A program made the position numbers and the translations under genes. A stretch of DNA of 44,757 nt, taken from assembly GCA_018057765.1 (NCBI GenBank), contig JAGPDB010000016.1, positions 1-44,757 of the forward strand, read 5' to 3'. Positions 24,433-32,335 of the stretch are shown one piece after another. How positions within the stretch are numbered: position 1 is the stretch's first letter; each line of letters opens with the position of its first letter. The notes below the pieces were generated by a model. The model worked only from the letters and a program-made list of their open reading frames with translations. It did no database searches and was not told where the DNA came from. The stretch comes from Acidimicrobiia bacterium. Its GTDB lineage: Bacteria; Actinomycetota; Acidimicrobiia; IMCC26256; JAGPDB01.

Positions 24433-25463
24433 ATGGTTTTGGAAGTATCAAAGGACAAGAAAAAGCAATTGTTCAATTAGAGAATGCATTAAAGCAGCCA
24501 GTCAACAGTTACATCTTTTATGGAAATCGTGGTACCAATATTGAAGAATGTGCACGAATATTTGCTTCACGAATTATCGAAAACAATGGTGTCTTAGACC
24601 AGCGAATACAAGATCGATTATATCCCGATGTAATTGAATTTGAGCCTGTTGGTGTTAGCTATCGTATTAAGGAAGATGTACGCGAATCAATGTTGGTTGA
24701 ACTTTTTAAATCACCAATAGAAAGTTCAAAAAAAGTTTTAATTATTCATGATGCTCACAGATTACGCTCAGATAGTGCAAATTCCTTGTTGAAATCACTT
24801 GAAGAGCCTCCAGAAAATTTAGTTTGGATATTAATTGCACCGGAGCGTGACTTAGTCTTGCCTACAATTCATTCTCGCTGTTTTCCAATACAGTTCTCTA
24901 CCTTGCCAAGCGAATTAGTCTTTGACTATTTGATAAAAAATAATGTTAATGAAGAACTTGCAAAGTCGGTTGCAAACAATAGTGGAGGTAGGTTAGACCG
25001 TGCTCTAAATATGTCCAAACGAAATAGGGCTTTGGTAAAAAAAGCACAAAAATTGGCCTCAACTCTAACTTTGAATGCAAGCATTGTAAGTAATTCCACG
25101 TCGCAAGTTTTAGAGATTTTTGATGAGATATCAAATAGTTTGATCACTGAAAATAAATCAAAGTTAGATTTGATAAAAAAAGAAATGAAAGATTCAGGAT
25201 ATTCAGAAAAGGTTCAAAAATCTGTTTTGTCAGCATCAAAAGTTAGATTTGATTCAATAGAGAAAAGATTGAAATCTGAACTTATAGAAGACTTTCTAGA
25301 TTACTTTCAGACAGAACTTTTTGAACTATCGAAATTAAATACAGGGATAATTCAATATCAGCTATCGATAATCGATGAATTCCGAGAAAAGTTGATTTAT
25401 AACCCTAATGAAACACTCTTTTTGGAATCATTATTCGCAACACTTTTAATGTCTAAAGTATAA
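24429..25463 (+). CDS. holB: DNA polymerase III delta' subunit (clamp loader)
   Basis: The 344-residue AAA+-like protein begins with GQEKAIVQLENAL. The Walker A position is degenerate (YGNRGTNIEECARIF, no GKT), which is normal for delta', which does not hydrolyse ATP. The SRC motif with the trans-acting arginine is present in LPTIHSRCFPIQF, preceded by ANSLLKSLEEPPENLVWIL. The C-terminal part (about residues 215-344) is a divergent helical collar domain. It lies after tmk in the same transcript, the usual location. Confidence 0.9.
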   Translation: MNGFGSIKGQEKAIVQLENALKQPVNSYIFYGNRGTNIEECARIFASRIIENNGVLDQRIQDRLYPDVIEFEPVGVSYRIKEDVRESMLVELFKSPIESSKKVLIIHDAHRLRSDSANSLLKSLEEPPENLVWILIAPERDLVLPTIHSRCFPIQFSTLPSELVFDYLIKNNVNEELAKSVANNSGGRLDRALNMSKRNRALVKKAQKLASTLTLNASIVSNSTSQVLEIFDEISNSLITENKSKLDLIKKEMKDSGYSEKVQKSVLSASKVRFDSIEKRLKSELIEDFLDYFQTELFELSKLNTGIIQYQLSIIDEFREKLIYNPNETLFLESLFATLLMSKV

Positions 25464-25501
25464 GTAAACTTATTTGTCAAAGATGACGAAACAGTTCAAA
25501 A

Positions 25502-25574
25502 GCCGAGATAGCTCAGTTGGCAGAGCAACGCACTCGTAACGCGTAGGTCGTGGGTTCAATTCCCATTCTCGGCT
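25502..25574 (+). tRNA. tRNA-Thr (anticodon CGT)
   Basis: A full cloverleaf can be drawn: acceptor GCCGAGA/TCTCGGC (7 bp), D-arm GCTC/GAGC, anticodon loop CTCGTAA with CGT at 25535-25537, variable AGGTC, T-arm GTGGG/CCCAT with loop TTCAATT, discriminator T at 25574. CCA is not encoded. The anticodon stem has an A-C mismatch at its last pair (A31 at 25532, C39 at 25540). The anticodon reads the ACG threonine codon. A protein-coding start follows only three bases after the discriminator base. Confidence 0.96.
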
Positions 25575-25577
25575 CTT

Positions 25578-27020
25578 ATGACAATATACATAGCAATAAT
25601 GATAGTTATAGGTTTTGTGTGTTTTGTTGCATGCTTTTATACTTCTAAGAGGATTTGGGACATGCTTGACACACCAAGTGTTTCGCCGTCAGGTGCAATA
25701 GTAGGCATGTGTGAAATTATTGGTAAAGCATCGACTGAGTTAGATGCCTTTGCAAAATTGAAACCATTGATAAAAAGTCCAATCATGAATACTGATTGTG
25801 TATGGTACGAAGTAATTGTTGAAGAGTATGTACAAAAAGATGATTCAAAAGAATGGAAAAAAATATTCGAAAAGAAGCCATCAGATGGTTTTAGAATTGT
25901 TGATGGATATGGCGGCATATTTATTAACGCATCTCATGCAAAGAAATATTTGACTAAATCCACTGAAAAAAATAAATCAGTTGAAGCTATCAGCAAAGCA
26001 AAATATTTAATGGATGGCCCAGTTCTATCTTCCATAGAGCAGGAAGTGAAAAAATGGCAAACTTCTCCTGATGGATTTTATATGTATCATGTCAATGTCG
26101 GAAAATATATTCCAACTACCTATGTTTCCCCAGACAAGACACAATTTTTCGATGACACGAAACAAGTATGGACAAGCATAGATATCTCATCAAAATCCGA
26201 ATCGTTCATTAGTGGTATAAAATCTGTATTTGATAAATTAACTCAAAATGATTTAAGAGTAACTGAAACAATTGTTACCCCTATGCAGGATATTTATGCA
26301 CATGGTTATGTAAGTTTTCCAATTGGGAATATATCTTCAAATGAATTAAAAATTGACAAAGGTAATAAATTTGGTGGGTTATTCGTTTCTTCGACTGGAG
26401 AAAAAACTGCATTAACTAGTCAAAAAAGGATCAGGGCTGTTTTAGCTATTGTCGGAATGATTGTGGGTGCATTGCTAATCATTTTAAATAACGCAACAAT
26501 CAAGCCTAGTAGCGAATCAGACAAATACGAAATTTCATCTTTCAACTTAACAATTTGGCCGTATATTTGGCTTGCTTTAGCGTATTGTTTAAGTTTTTTT
26601 ATTTTAAAATTCGGACGTACTTTTAATCGGTTTATAAGATTAAAACAACAGGTAAATCTTTCTAAATCTACAATTGATACTGTGCTTAAACGGCGCAGTG
26701 ATTTAATACCACAATTAAAAGATATTGTTGATGGGGCAGCTGGTCACGAAGCTAATTTGCAACAGGCTGCAGCTGAACTTAGATCAAAAAATGATGACGA
26801 GTTCACAAAGACTATTTTTGCTTTAGGTGAAGCATATCCAAGTTTAAAAGTATCAGTAAATTTCATGCAACTACAATTCGAATTAGGCCGAACTGAAGAA
26901 AAGATTGCAATGGCCCGATCATTTTTGAATGATTCAGTATTAAATTATAATAATTTACGAGCTACCTTCGTTGGAATATTGTATTCACCATTTTTCAAAA
27001 AGATTGATAGAGAAAAGTAA
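25578..27020 (+). CDS. GIDE-domain plus LemA-domain membrane protein
   Basis: The 480-residue protein has an N-terminal membrane segment (about residues 3-22), then a long soluble region resembling the GIDE family (SGAIVGMCEIIGKAS..., SPIMNTDCVWYEVIVEE, an extended middle, PMQDIYAHGYVSF), two membrane helices (about 288-306 and 325-345), and a C-terminal LemA-type helical domain (QQVNLSKSTIDTVLKRRSDLIPQLKDIVDG...), with the RR-x-DLIPxL pattern diagnostic of LemA. LemA functions are poorly known, and GIDE was named from a mitochondrial E3 ligase membrane domain; there is no RING here. The ATG is three bases after the tRNA and the tRNA T-arm occupies the usual Shine-Dalgarno position. The next in-frame ATG, codon 8 (25599), would shorten the first helix; codon 28 would remove it. 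Confidence 0.8.
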   Translation: MTIYIAIMIVIGFVCFVACFYTSKRIWDMLDTPSVSPSGAIVGMCEIIGKASTELDAFAKLKPLIKSPIMNTDCVWYEVIVEEYVQKDDSKEWKKIFEKKPSDGFRIVDGYGGIFINASHAKKYLTKSTEKNKSVEAISKAKYLMDGPVLSSIEQEVKKWQTSPDGFYMYHVNVGKYIPTTYVSPDKTQFFDDTKQVWTSIDISSKSESFISGIKSVFDKLTQNDLRVTETIVTPMQDIYAHGYVSFPIGNISSNELKIDKGNKFGGLFVSSTGEKTALTSQKRIRAVLAIVGMIVGALLIILNNATIKPSSESDKYEISSFNLTIWPYIWLALAYCLSFFILKFGRTFNRFIRLKQQVNLSKSTIDTVLKRRSDLIPQLKDIVDGAAGHEANLQQAAAELRSKNDDEFTKTIFALGEAYPSLKVSVNFMQLQFELGRTEEKIAMARSFLNDSVLNYNNLRATFVGILYSPFFKKIDREK

Positions 27021-27135
27021 TTCCATATCATTTTTATATGTTTATAGTGTTTTAGATGCAAGATATTCATGAATTATAAGAAATAGTTAGCAAAAGTTAG
27101 AAAAACTCACATCTATTACAGTATCTAGACTCGTA

Positions 27136-27153
27136 TTAACTAAAATTAGTTAA
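27136..27153 (+). promoter_or_regulatory. Inverted repeat just upstream of the ECF sigma gene
   Basis: TTAACTA (27136-27142) and TAGTTAA (27147-27153) are perfect 7-base arms around AAAT, ending 2 bases before the TAAAGGA ribosome-binding region. AGTTAATTA is also repeated directly at 27148 and 27165. An operator, or a hairpin that masks the ribosome site, is possible. I did not find a convincing GGAAT...GTT autoregulatory promoter at the right distance. Confidence 0.35.
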
Positions 27154-27172
27154 TTAAAGGAATCAGTTAATT

Positions 27173-27808
27173 ATGGCATCACAAGAAACATTTATGGCAG
27201 ATGTTGATCCGTACCTGAACTCTTTGTATTCAACAGCATTGCGTTTAACGAAGAAACCTGCTGATGCACAAGACCTAGTACAAGAAACATTGTTAAAGGC
27301 GTATAAGGCATACGACAGATTTGAAGCTGGGACTAATTTAAAAGCTTGGATTTTTCGTATATTGACTAATTCCTATATAAATATCTATCGATATAAATCT
27401 CGTAGACCAAAAGAAGTGGATATTGAGAATACAGAACAAATGTTTATGTATCACAAATTAAGAGGTTCAACAGCAACTGATGTTTCAAAAAGTGTTGAGG
27501 ACGAATTCTTGAATTCAATTACTGACATTGAAATTTCTAAAGCTATTGAAGACCTTCCAGAGCAATTTAGAGAAGTTGTATTATTATTTGACGTAGAGGG
27601 CCTAAGTTATGCTGAAATTGCTGAAATGTTAAAGATTCCAGCTGGAACAGTGATGTCAAGGCTCCATAGGGGAAGAAAATCATTACAAAAAGCGTTAATT
27701 GATTATGCGAACGAAAATGGCATATACCCGTTAAGTTCAAAAACTGAAAATAGTGAATTAGTTAAGGCAGAAATGTCTGGCTCTGAAGGTACTGGGGAAA
27801 AGTCGTGA
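27173..27808 (+). CDS. ECF sigma factor of the SigR/SigH (redox stress) type
   Basis: The 211-residue ECF sigma factor has only regions 2 and 4. Region 2: FMADVDPYLNSLYSTALRLT, PADAQDLVQETLLKAYKAYD and NLKAWIFRILTNSYINIYR. Region 4: DLPEQFREVVLLFDVEGLSY and AEIAEMLKIPAGTVMSRLHR. The GTNLKAWIFRILTNSYIN text is characteristic of the SigR/SigH/RpoE group, and the next gene is a zinc anti-sigma factor of the RsrA type, which makes the assignment strong. These sigma factors control thiol-oxidative stress genes and usually their own operon. AAAGGA lies 11 bases before the ATG, slightly far. The stop overlaps the next GTG start (GTGA). Confidence 0.9.
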   Translation: MASQETFMADVDPYLNSLYSTALRLTKKPADAQDLVQETLLKAYKAYDRFEAGTNLKAWIFRILTNSYINIYRYKSRRPKEVDIENTEQMFMYHKLRGSTATDVSKSVEDEFLNSITDIEISKAIEDLPEQFREVVLLFDVEGLSYAEIAEMLKIPAGTVMSRLHRGRKSLQKALIDYANENGIYPLSSKTENSELVKAEMSGSEGTGEKS

Positions 27809-28167
27809 ACTTTGATATAAAGGGAATTGAAGATGATCCATGTGGGCCCGGCTCTGATTGTGAAAAGATTCTAGAAATTGTAAACAAATACATTGATGGA
27901 TGTGCCGATGACGATGAAACGTTATTAATAACTACGCACACACAAGATTGTATTGTTTGTAGGGATGGAATTGTGTTCGAGGAAAAATTTCGAGCAAGAA
28001 TTAAGTCCGTTAAGCCAGAATGTATGCCACAAGACTTGAAGAATAAAATGCTGATGTCTTTCGGATTTCCAGGGATGAATGAGCTTCCATCTGCCTTATC
28101 TAACGAAAAACATAATAATAAGCATCATTTTTTCAAATTTTTTCGCAAAAATGATCATACTGGCTAA
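27805..28167 (+). CDS. Zinc-binding redox anti-sigma factor (RsrA/RshA-like)
   Basis: The 120-residue protein carries the ZAS signature H45-x3-C49-x2-C52 (THTQDCIVC) and an upstream Cys19 in SDCEKILEIVNKYIDG. The spacing Cys-26-His-4-Cys-3-Cys is the same as in Streptomyces RsrA (C11, H37, C41, C44), where these residues bind zinc and form the disulfide that releases SigR under oxidation. Extra cysteines are C13, C33 and C74. The start is GTG in the four-base overlap GTGA with the sigma gene, preceded by GGGGAAA. The C-terminal about 35 residues are His/Lys/Phe-rich with no family resemblance I can name. It is soluble, with no membrane helix. Confidence 0.88.
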   Translation: MNFDIKGIEDDPCGPGSDCEKILEIVNKYIDGCADDDETLLITTHTQDCIVCRDGIVFEEKFRARIKSVKPECMPQDLKNKMLMSFGFPGMNELPSALSNEKHNNKHHFFKFFRKNDHTG

Positions 28168-28203
28168 GATTTTTGTGTTCAAGCCGACTAATATTTATTT
28201 GCT

Positions 28204-28458
28204 ATGAAAAAACAAATCTCAAAATCGTTTTACGTTATTTCAATATTTCTAATTATGATATTTAGTAATATAACCTCTGCTTTTGCTGTCGATGAGGTAG
28301 TAACAAATGATGTTACGAAAGAAAAAGGCATCTTTAGATGGTTCTTTTGGCCAGGTTGGGCTTTTGGTGGTCTAGTAATTTCGGTTATAGCTTTAATGTC
28401 GTATTATTATTGGAAAAATGTTCTAGGCCCAAAAAAACGTGGCCGTAAAATTTCATAG
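28204..28458 (+). CDS. Small exported single-pass membrane protein, unknown
   Basis: The 84-residue product has a signal peptide (MKKQISKSFYVISIFLIMIF) with a likely cleavage after Ala in TSAFA, about 20 outside residues (VDEVVTNDVTKEKGIFRWFF), one membrane helix (WAFGGLVISVIALMSYYYW) and a basic cytoplasmic end (GPKKRGRKIS). I do not recognise the family. Its stop overlaps the tilS GTG by one base (TAGTG), so it is read with tilS and the purine/folate run, although its features point to the envelope. Confidence 0.65.
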   Translation: MKKQISKSFYVISIFLIMIFSNITSAFAVDEVVTNDVTKEKGIFRWFFWPGWAFGGLVISVIALMSYYYWKNVLGPKKRGRKIS

Positions 28459-29450
28459 TGATCAATTTTAAAGAATTAACATCACAAGTTATTTCTTTAT
28501 TAGATGCTAACGAAGAAGAAACATTTAGGAATTTTGCCAGATTACAAAACAAAAAGATTCTCATTGCATGTTCGGGTGGGGCAGACTCAATAGCTTTAGC
28601 ATTAATTTCATATAGTCAAAATATTGATTTCGCTCTTGTATATATAGAACATAATATTAATCCAACTACTCGCGAATGCGAAACAATAATTAGTGACTTG
28701 GCTAAAAAATTAAAAGTTGAATTTTTTGTTGAACATGTTGATCTTGATCTTAAAAATAATAAATCTAATATAGAGTCTCGTGCACGTGATGCTAGATATC
28801 AAGCATTAGAAAAGGTACGTATAGAAAATAATTACGATTTTATTTTAACCGCACATCATCTAGACGATTATGTAGAAACATTCTTTATAAATCTTATGAG
28901 AGGTTCGGGATCTGGCGTTGCTGCACTTAGCTCTGCAAGAGGAAATCTTGTTCGACCATTATTAAATTGGCGGAAAATCCAACTCGAAGAAATCGTTCAG
29001 AAGTGTGAAATCGAGTATTTTTCTGATCCATCAAATGACCTTGATTGCTTTGTAAGAAATAGGGTAAGAAATGAATTAATCCCGCTCATGGATGATATTT
29101 CGAATCGTGATGTTGCCCCATTAGTATCAAAAGCGGGTAATCATATAGCTAGAGATCAAAAATTTATTTCTAGTTTAGGGGCACGTTCATGGCCACTTGA
29201 CGGTAATACAAGCACTCGAACTTTAAGGGCACTTGATATTTCGCTTCAAAATCATGCCTTACGTTCTTGGATCATAGGAGATAAACCATCCGACAAAGAG
29301 ATGTCCAATATTCTCGATGTTGTAAATCATGAAATTACAAAAACTCAAATCTCTGGAAATAGAACTATTTGGCGTAAAGATGCAAAGATATATCAGAGTG
29401 AAACAACAAAATTATTAGAAGACCTAAAGAACAAGAAGCTGGAGAATTAA
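28458..29450 (+). CDS. tilS: tRNA(Ile)-lysidine synthase
   Basis: The 330-residue enzyme converts the wobble C of tRNA-Ile(CAU) to lysidine, so that it reads AUA. The N-type ATP pyrophosphatase motif is ILIACSGGADSIALAL; further conserved text includes YIEHNINPTTRECE, RDARYQALEKV, TAHHLDDYVETFFINLMRGS and DPSNDLDCFVRNRVRNELIP. It starts at GTG 28458 within the previous stop and its own stop shares one base with the hpt ATG (TAATG). The tilS-hpt order is widely conserved. The C-terminal part is short, as in other actinobacteria. Confidence 0.94.
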   Translation: MINFKELTSQVISLLDANEEETFRNFARLQNKKILIACSGGADSIALALISYSQNIDFALVYIEHNINPTTRECETIISDLAKKLKVEFFVEHVDLDLKNNKSNIESRARDARYQALEKVRIENNYDFILTAHHLDDYVETFFINLMRGSGSGVAALSSARGNLVRPLLNWRKIQLEEIVQKCEIEYFSDPSNDLDCFVRNRVRNELIPLMDDISNRDVAPLVSKAGNHIARDQKFISSLGARSWPLDGNTSTRTLRALDISLQNHALRSWIIGDKPSDKEMSNILDVVNHEITKTQISGNRTIWRKDAKIYQSETTKLLEDLKNKKLEN

Positions 29451-29983
29451 TGAAAGATTCAAATGGAAAGATTGGAAATATTTTAGTTGCCGAAGAGGAA
29501 ATAAAAGCCAAACTCATCGAAATGGGAAATGCTATAGCAACTGACTATGAAGGTAAATCTCCTTTAATGATAGGTGTACTTAAGGGTGCATTCATTTTTA
29601 TGGCAGATTTAATTCGCGCAATACCTATTGATTGTGAAGTTGACTTTATGGCAGTTAGTTCTTATGGGGCTGCAACAAAGAGTTCTGGAGTTGTGCGAAT
29701 TATAAAAGATTTAGATACCGATTTAACAGATCGTCATGTTATTTTGGTCGAAGATATAATAGATTCTGGTCTTACGCTTTCTTATTTAAGAAAGAACCTA
29801 TTAGCCCGAAAACCTGCATCTTTAGAAATTTGTGCGATGTTTATTAAGAAAGATTTACAAAAAGCAAAAATAGAATGTAAATATGAAGGTTTCTTCATTC
29901 CACCAGATTTTGTTGTCGGCTATGGTTTAGATGCACGTGAAAATCTTCGTGGTCTAAAATATTTAGCTGAATATAAAGACTAA
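29450..29983 (+). CDS. hpt: Hypoxanthine(-guanine) phosphoribosyltransferase
   Basis: The 177-residue purine salvage enzyme makes IMP/GMP from the base and PRPP. The PRPP-binding motif is HVILVEDIIDSGLTLSYL; upstream are VLKGAFIFMADLIRAI and DFMAVSSYG; FVVGYGLDARENLRGLKYLA closes the protein. Length and motifs are standard. It sits between tilS and folP; ftsH and folE, often found between hpt and folP in actinobacteria, are absent here. Confidence 0.95.
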   Translation: MKDSNGKIGNILVAEEEIKAKLIEMGNAIATDYEGKSPLMIGVLKGAFIFMADLIRAIPIDCEVDFMAVSSYGAATKSSGVVRIIKDLDTDLTDRHVILVEDIIDSGLTLSYLRKNLLARKPASLEICAMFIKKDLQKAKIECKYEGFFIPPDFVVGYGLDARENLRGLKYLAEYKD

Positions 29984-29988
29984 AATAT

Positions 29989-30858
29989 ATGACTATGGCC
30001 GAAAGTCTAACTTGGCAAAAGCTATTACTTAAAGACCGTCCATTAATATTTGGTGTTTTAAATTGCACGCCAGATTCATTTTCTGACGGTGGACAATATT
30101 TAAAAGAAAAAACAATTTTCGAGAAATTAGAATTATTAATTTCCAATGGTGCAGATGTAATAGATATTGGTGCAGAGTCAACCCGACCTGGAGCAAAAGA
30201 AATATCATATGAAGATCAGATGAAACGACTCAAACCTGCATTTAAATATTTGGAGAATATCTCAACTTCATATAATGGAAATTTTTCTATAGATACTAGG
30301 AATTCAAATGTGGCAAAAGAATGTTTATCTTCTGGGATAAATATTATCAATGATGTCTCAGGTGGTAATCACGATGAAAAGATGTTTGAAGTTATCTCTA
30401 ATTCTAAATCTCTTTGTGTATTAATGCATATGAGGGGCAATCCAAAGATTATGCAAACTTTAACTAAATATGAAAATATTGTTGATGATGTATGTGAAGA
30501 ATTAAATGTCACTATTGATTACGCAATTAAAGCTGGTATTCATGAATCGAAAATTATGGTCGACCCTGGTATAGGCTTCGCTAAGACACCACAAGATTGT
30601 ATAAATATTATAAAAAATATTGATGTTATTAAAAATAGATTAGGATTTCCAGTGCTTGTTGGTTTGAGTAGGAAGAGCTTTATCTCCAAATATATTATCT
30701 CTATTCAAAACATGGACGAATCGGACATGGTAGAGTGGGCAACTCACTACATGAGCATCTATCTTTATGAGCATGGGGTTGATGCATTAAGAGTTCATGA
30801 GCCAGGTTTTACAATTAATGCGATAAGATTTGCAAAAAACTTTTCAGACAAATGGTAA
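29989..30858 (+). CDS. folP: Dihydropteroate synthase
   Basis: The 289-residue TIM-barrel enzyme joins p-aminobenzoate to the pterin pyrophosphate in folate synthesis and is the sulfonamide target. Signature one is LIFGVLNCTPDSFSDGG; signature two is GADVIDIGAESTRPGA; then SIDTRNSNVAKE, INDVSGG, LMHMRG, VDPGIGFAKTPQDC, and PVLVGLSRKSFI near the end, all expected pterin/phosphate residues. An alternative ATG lies two codons in. It is 5 bases after hpt, with no obvious ribosome-binding site. Confidence 0.95.
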   Translation: MTMAESLTWQKLLLKDRPLIFGVLNCTPDSFSDGGQYLKEKTIFEKLELLISNGADVIDIGAESTRPGAKEISYEDQMKRLKPAFKYLENISTSYNGNFSIDTRNSNVAKECLSSGINIINDVSGGNHDEKMFEVISNSKSLCVLMHMRGNPKIMQTLTKYENIVDDVCEELNVTIDYAIKAGIHESKIMVDPGIGFAKTPQDCINIIKNIDVIKNRLGFPVLVGLSRKSFISKYIISIQNMDESDMVEWATHYMSIYLYEHGVDALRVHEPGFTINAIRFAKNFSDKW

Positions 30859-30893
30859 AATACTGCTTAAAATATCATAAAAAATCATGACTT

Positions 30894-32330
30894 ATGCAGG
30901 TCATGAATTTCAAAATTCCTGTACAATCTATGGTTATGGTAAAAGGCAGGTGGGCACAAGGATTGATGCCCAGAAATTTCATTTGGATAATTAAAGATAG
31001 AATCGCTGTTTCTGAGCGACCTGGTGGATTTGCGAGAAATCATCGAAAAATTCGCCGTCAAGAAGAGCTTATTTGGTTGGATATCCACGGATTTACCCGT
31101 GTTGTATCATTATTGGAATCACCACATAATTTACATGCATACAATGATGCAAAGTTACATTTCGAACATATACCCTTAAGTCGACCAGATGAATACCCTG
31201 ACCGACTTTTATTTGTTTATATGCAACTAGACAGGTTCATATCTGATTCTCGCCACAAAATTTTGGTACATCATGAAGAATTTGGTGATAGAATACTTGG
31301 ATTAATGGGTGGTTATTTAATCTACTCAGGTTTAGCCTCAAGCGGTCCTGAAGCAATCCAAATTATTGAATCGATTACTTCTAGGGAATTGCAAGCTGAA
31401 GGACGAGAAATTATTTCGATAACAATTGAAAATCGATTGATGAAAGATTTCGCAAAAGAACATTTTGAAAAACGAGAGAATCATGCTGAAGTACAACGTT
31501 TGGCAAGAATTGATTTGGTTCGTAAACAACAATTAGATGCTCAAAAACGTGCGCAAGTTGAAGCTGCAAGAAAACGTGCACAGACTTTGGCAGCAGCAGA
31601 AATTGCAAGAGTTGCATTTGTAGCAGAAAAGAAGAAAGCTGCCGAAGAGAAAAAACGATTAAATAAACTTAGGATAATCCAAGCGAAAAAAGATGCAATA
31701 AAAAAAGCTGCTCAAGAGAAAAAGGAGGCTGCTCAAAAAGTTCGCGAAGCAAAAATAGAGGCACAACAAAAAGCTAAGGAAGCTGCAAAAGCTGCGATAT
31801 TAAAAGCTAAAGAAGCTGCGAAGATTGCTAAAGAAAAAGAACGTGAAGCTAAACAAGTGGCTACAGAAAAAGCGAAGATTGCTAAAGAAAAAGAACGATT
31901 ACGAGCAGTAAAAGCTAAAGAGAAAGCTAAAGAGAAAGCACGTCTTGCAAAAGAAAAAATAGCATTGAAAAAGGCGACAGATCTTAAAGCAAAATCTAAG
32001 AAGACTCCTACTAAAAAAGCTGTAGCTAAAAAAGTGGCATCTAAAAAGATGCCAGTTAAGAAAACTAGCGTGAAGAATAAACCCCTTCCTAAGAAAGCTA
32101 CTGCTAAGAAAGCTACTGCTAAGAAAGCTGCTGCTAAGAAAACTCCAGTAAAAAAAGCTCCAGTAAAAAAAGCTCCGGTAAAAAAAGCTCCTGCTAAGAA
32201 AACTGCAGCTAAAAATACTACTGCTAAGAAAACTCCAGTTAAAAAGACAGATTCTAAACAAAGTAAATTAACTACTTCTACGAAGCGCGCAACTAAGGCA
32301 AAACCAAAAGCCAAAGCAAAGAAGAAATAA
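30894..32330 (+). CDS. Tyrosine/dual-specificity phosphatase-like domain (catalytic Cys replaced by His) fused to a histone H1-like Lys/Ala tail
   Basis: This is a 478-residue fusion. Residues about 20-175 follow a cysteine-phosphatase pattern: [70 protein letters not shown]. The P-loop should read HCxxxxxR; here it is H126-H127-EEFGD-R133, so the nucleophilic Cys is His (CAT at 31272-31274) while Arg remains. Dephosphorylation by the usual route is therefore not expected. Residues about 185-368 are a charged Ala/Glu/Lys coiled coil; 369-478 are KKxPVKK/KKATAKK repeats like histone H1 or AlgP, expected to bind DNA or RNA. It sits between folP (35 bases) and folB (5 bases). The start may instead be ATG 30903, which has AGG nearby. 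Confidence 0.72.
   Translation: MQVMNFKIPVQSMVMVKGRWAQGLMPRNFIWIIKDRIAVSERPGGFARNHRKIRRQEELIWLDIHGFTRVVSLLESPHNLHAYNDAKLHFEHIPLSRPDEYPDRLLFVYMQLDRFISDSRHKILVHHEEFGDRILGLMGGYLIYSGLASSGPEAIQIIESITSRELQAEGREIISITIENRLMKDFAKEHFEKRENHAEVQRLARIDLVRKQQLDAQKRAQVEAARKRAQTLAAAEIARVAFVAEKKKAAEEKKRLNKLRIIQAKKDAIKKAAQEKKEAAQKVREAKIEAQQKAKEAAKAAILKAKEAAKIAKEKEREAKQVATEKAKIAKEKERLRAVKAKEKAKEKARLAKEKIALKKATDLKAKSKKTPTKKAVAKKVASKKMPVKKTSVKNKPLPKKATAKKATAKKAAAKKTPVKKAPVKKAPVKKAPAKKTAAKNTTAKKTPVKKTDSKQSKLTTSTKRATKAKPKAKAKKK
31998..32330 (+). repeat. Low-complexity Lys/Ala/Pro-coding repeats
   Basis: The 3' third of the preceding gene is built from imperfect short repeats; near-identical AAAGCTACTGCTAAG units (from 32095) and AAAAAAGCTCCAGT units (32152-32190) give KKATA and KKAPV peptides. 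The reading frame is maintained throughout, but the repeats are prone to copy-number change and to assembly error. Confidence 0.8.
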
Positions 32331-32335
32331 TTTAA

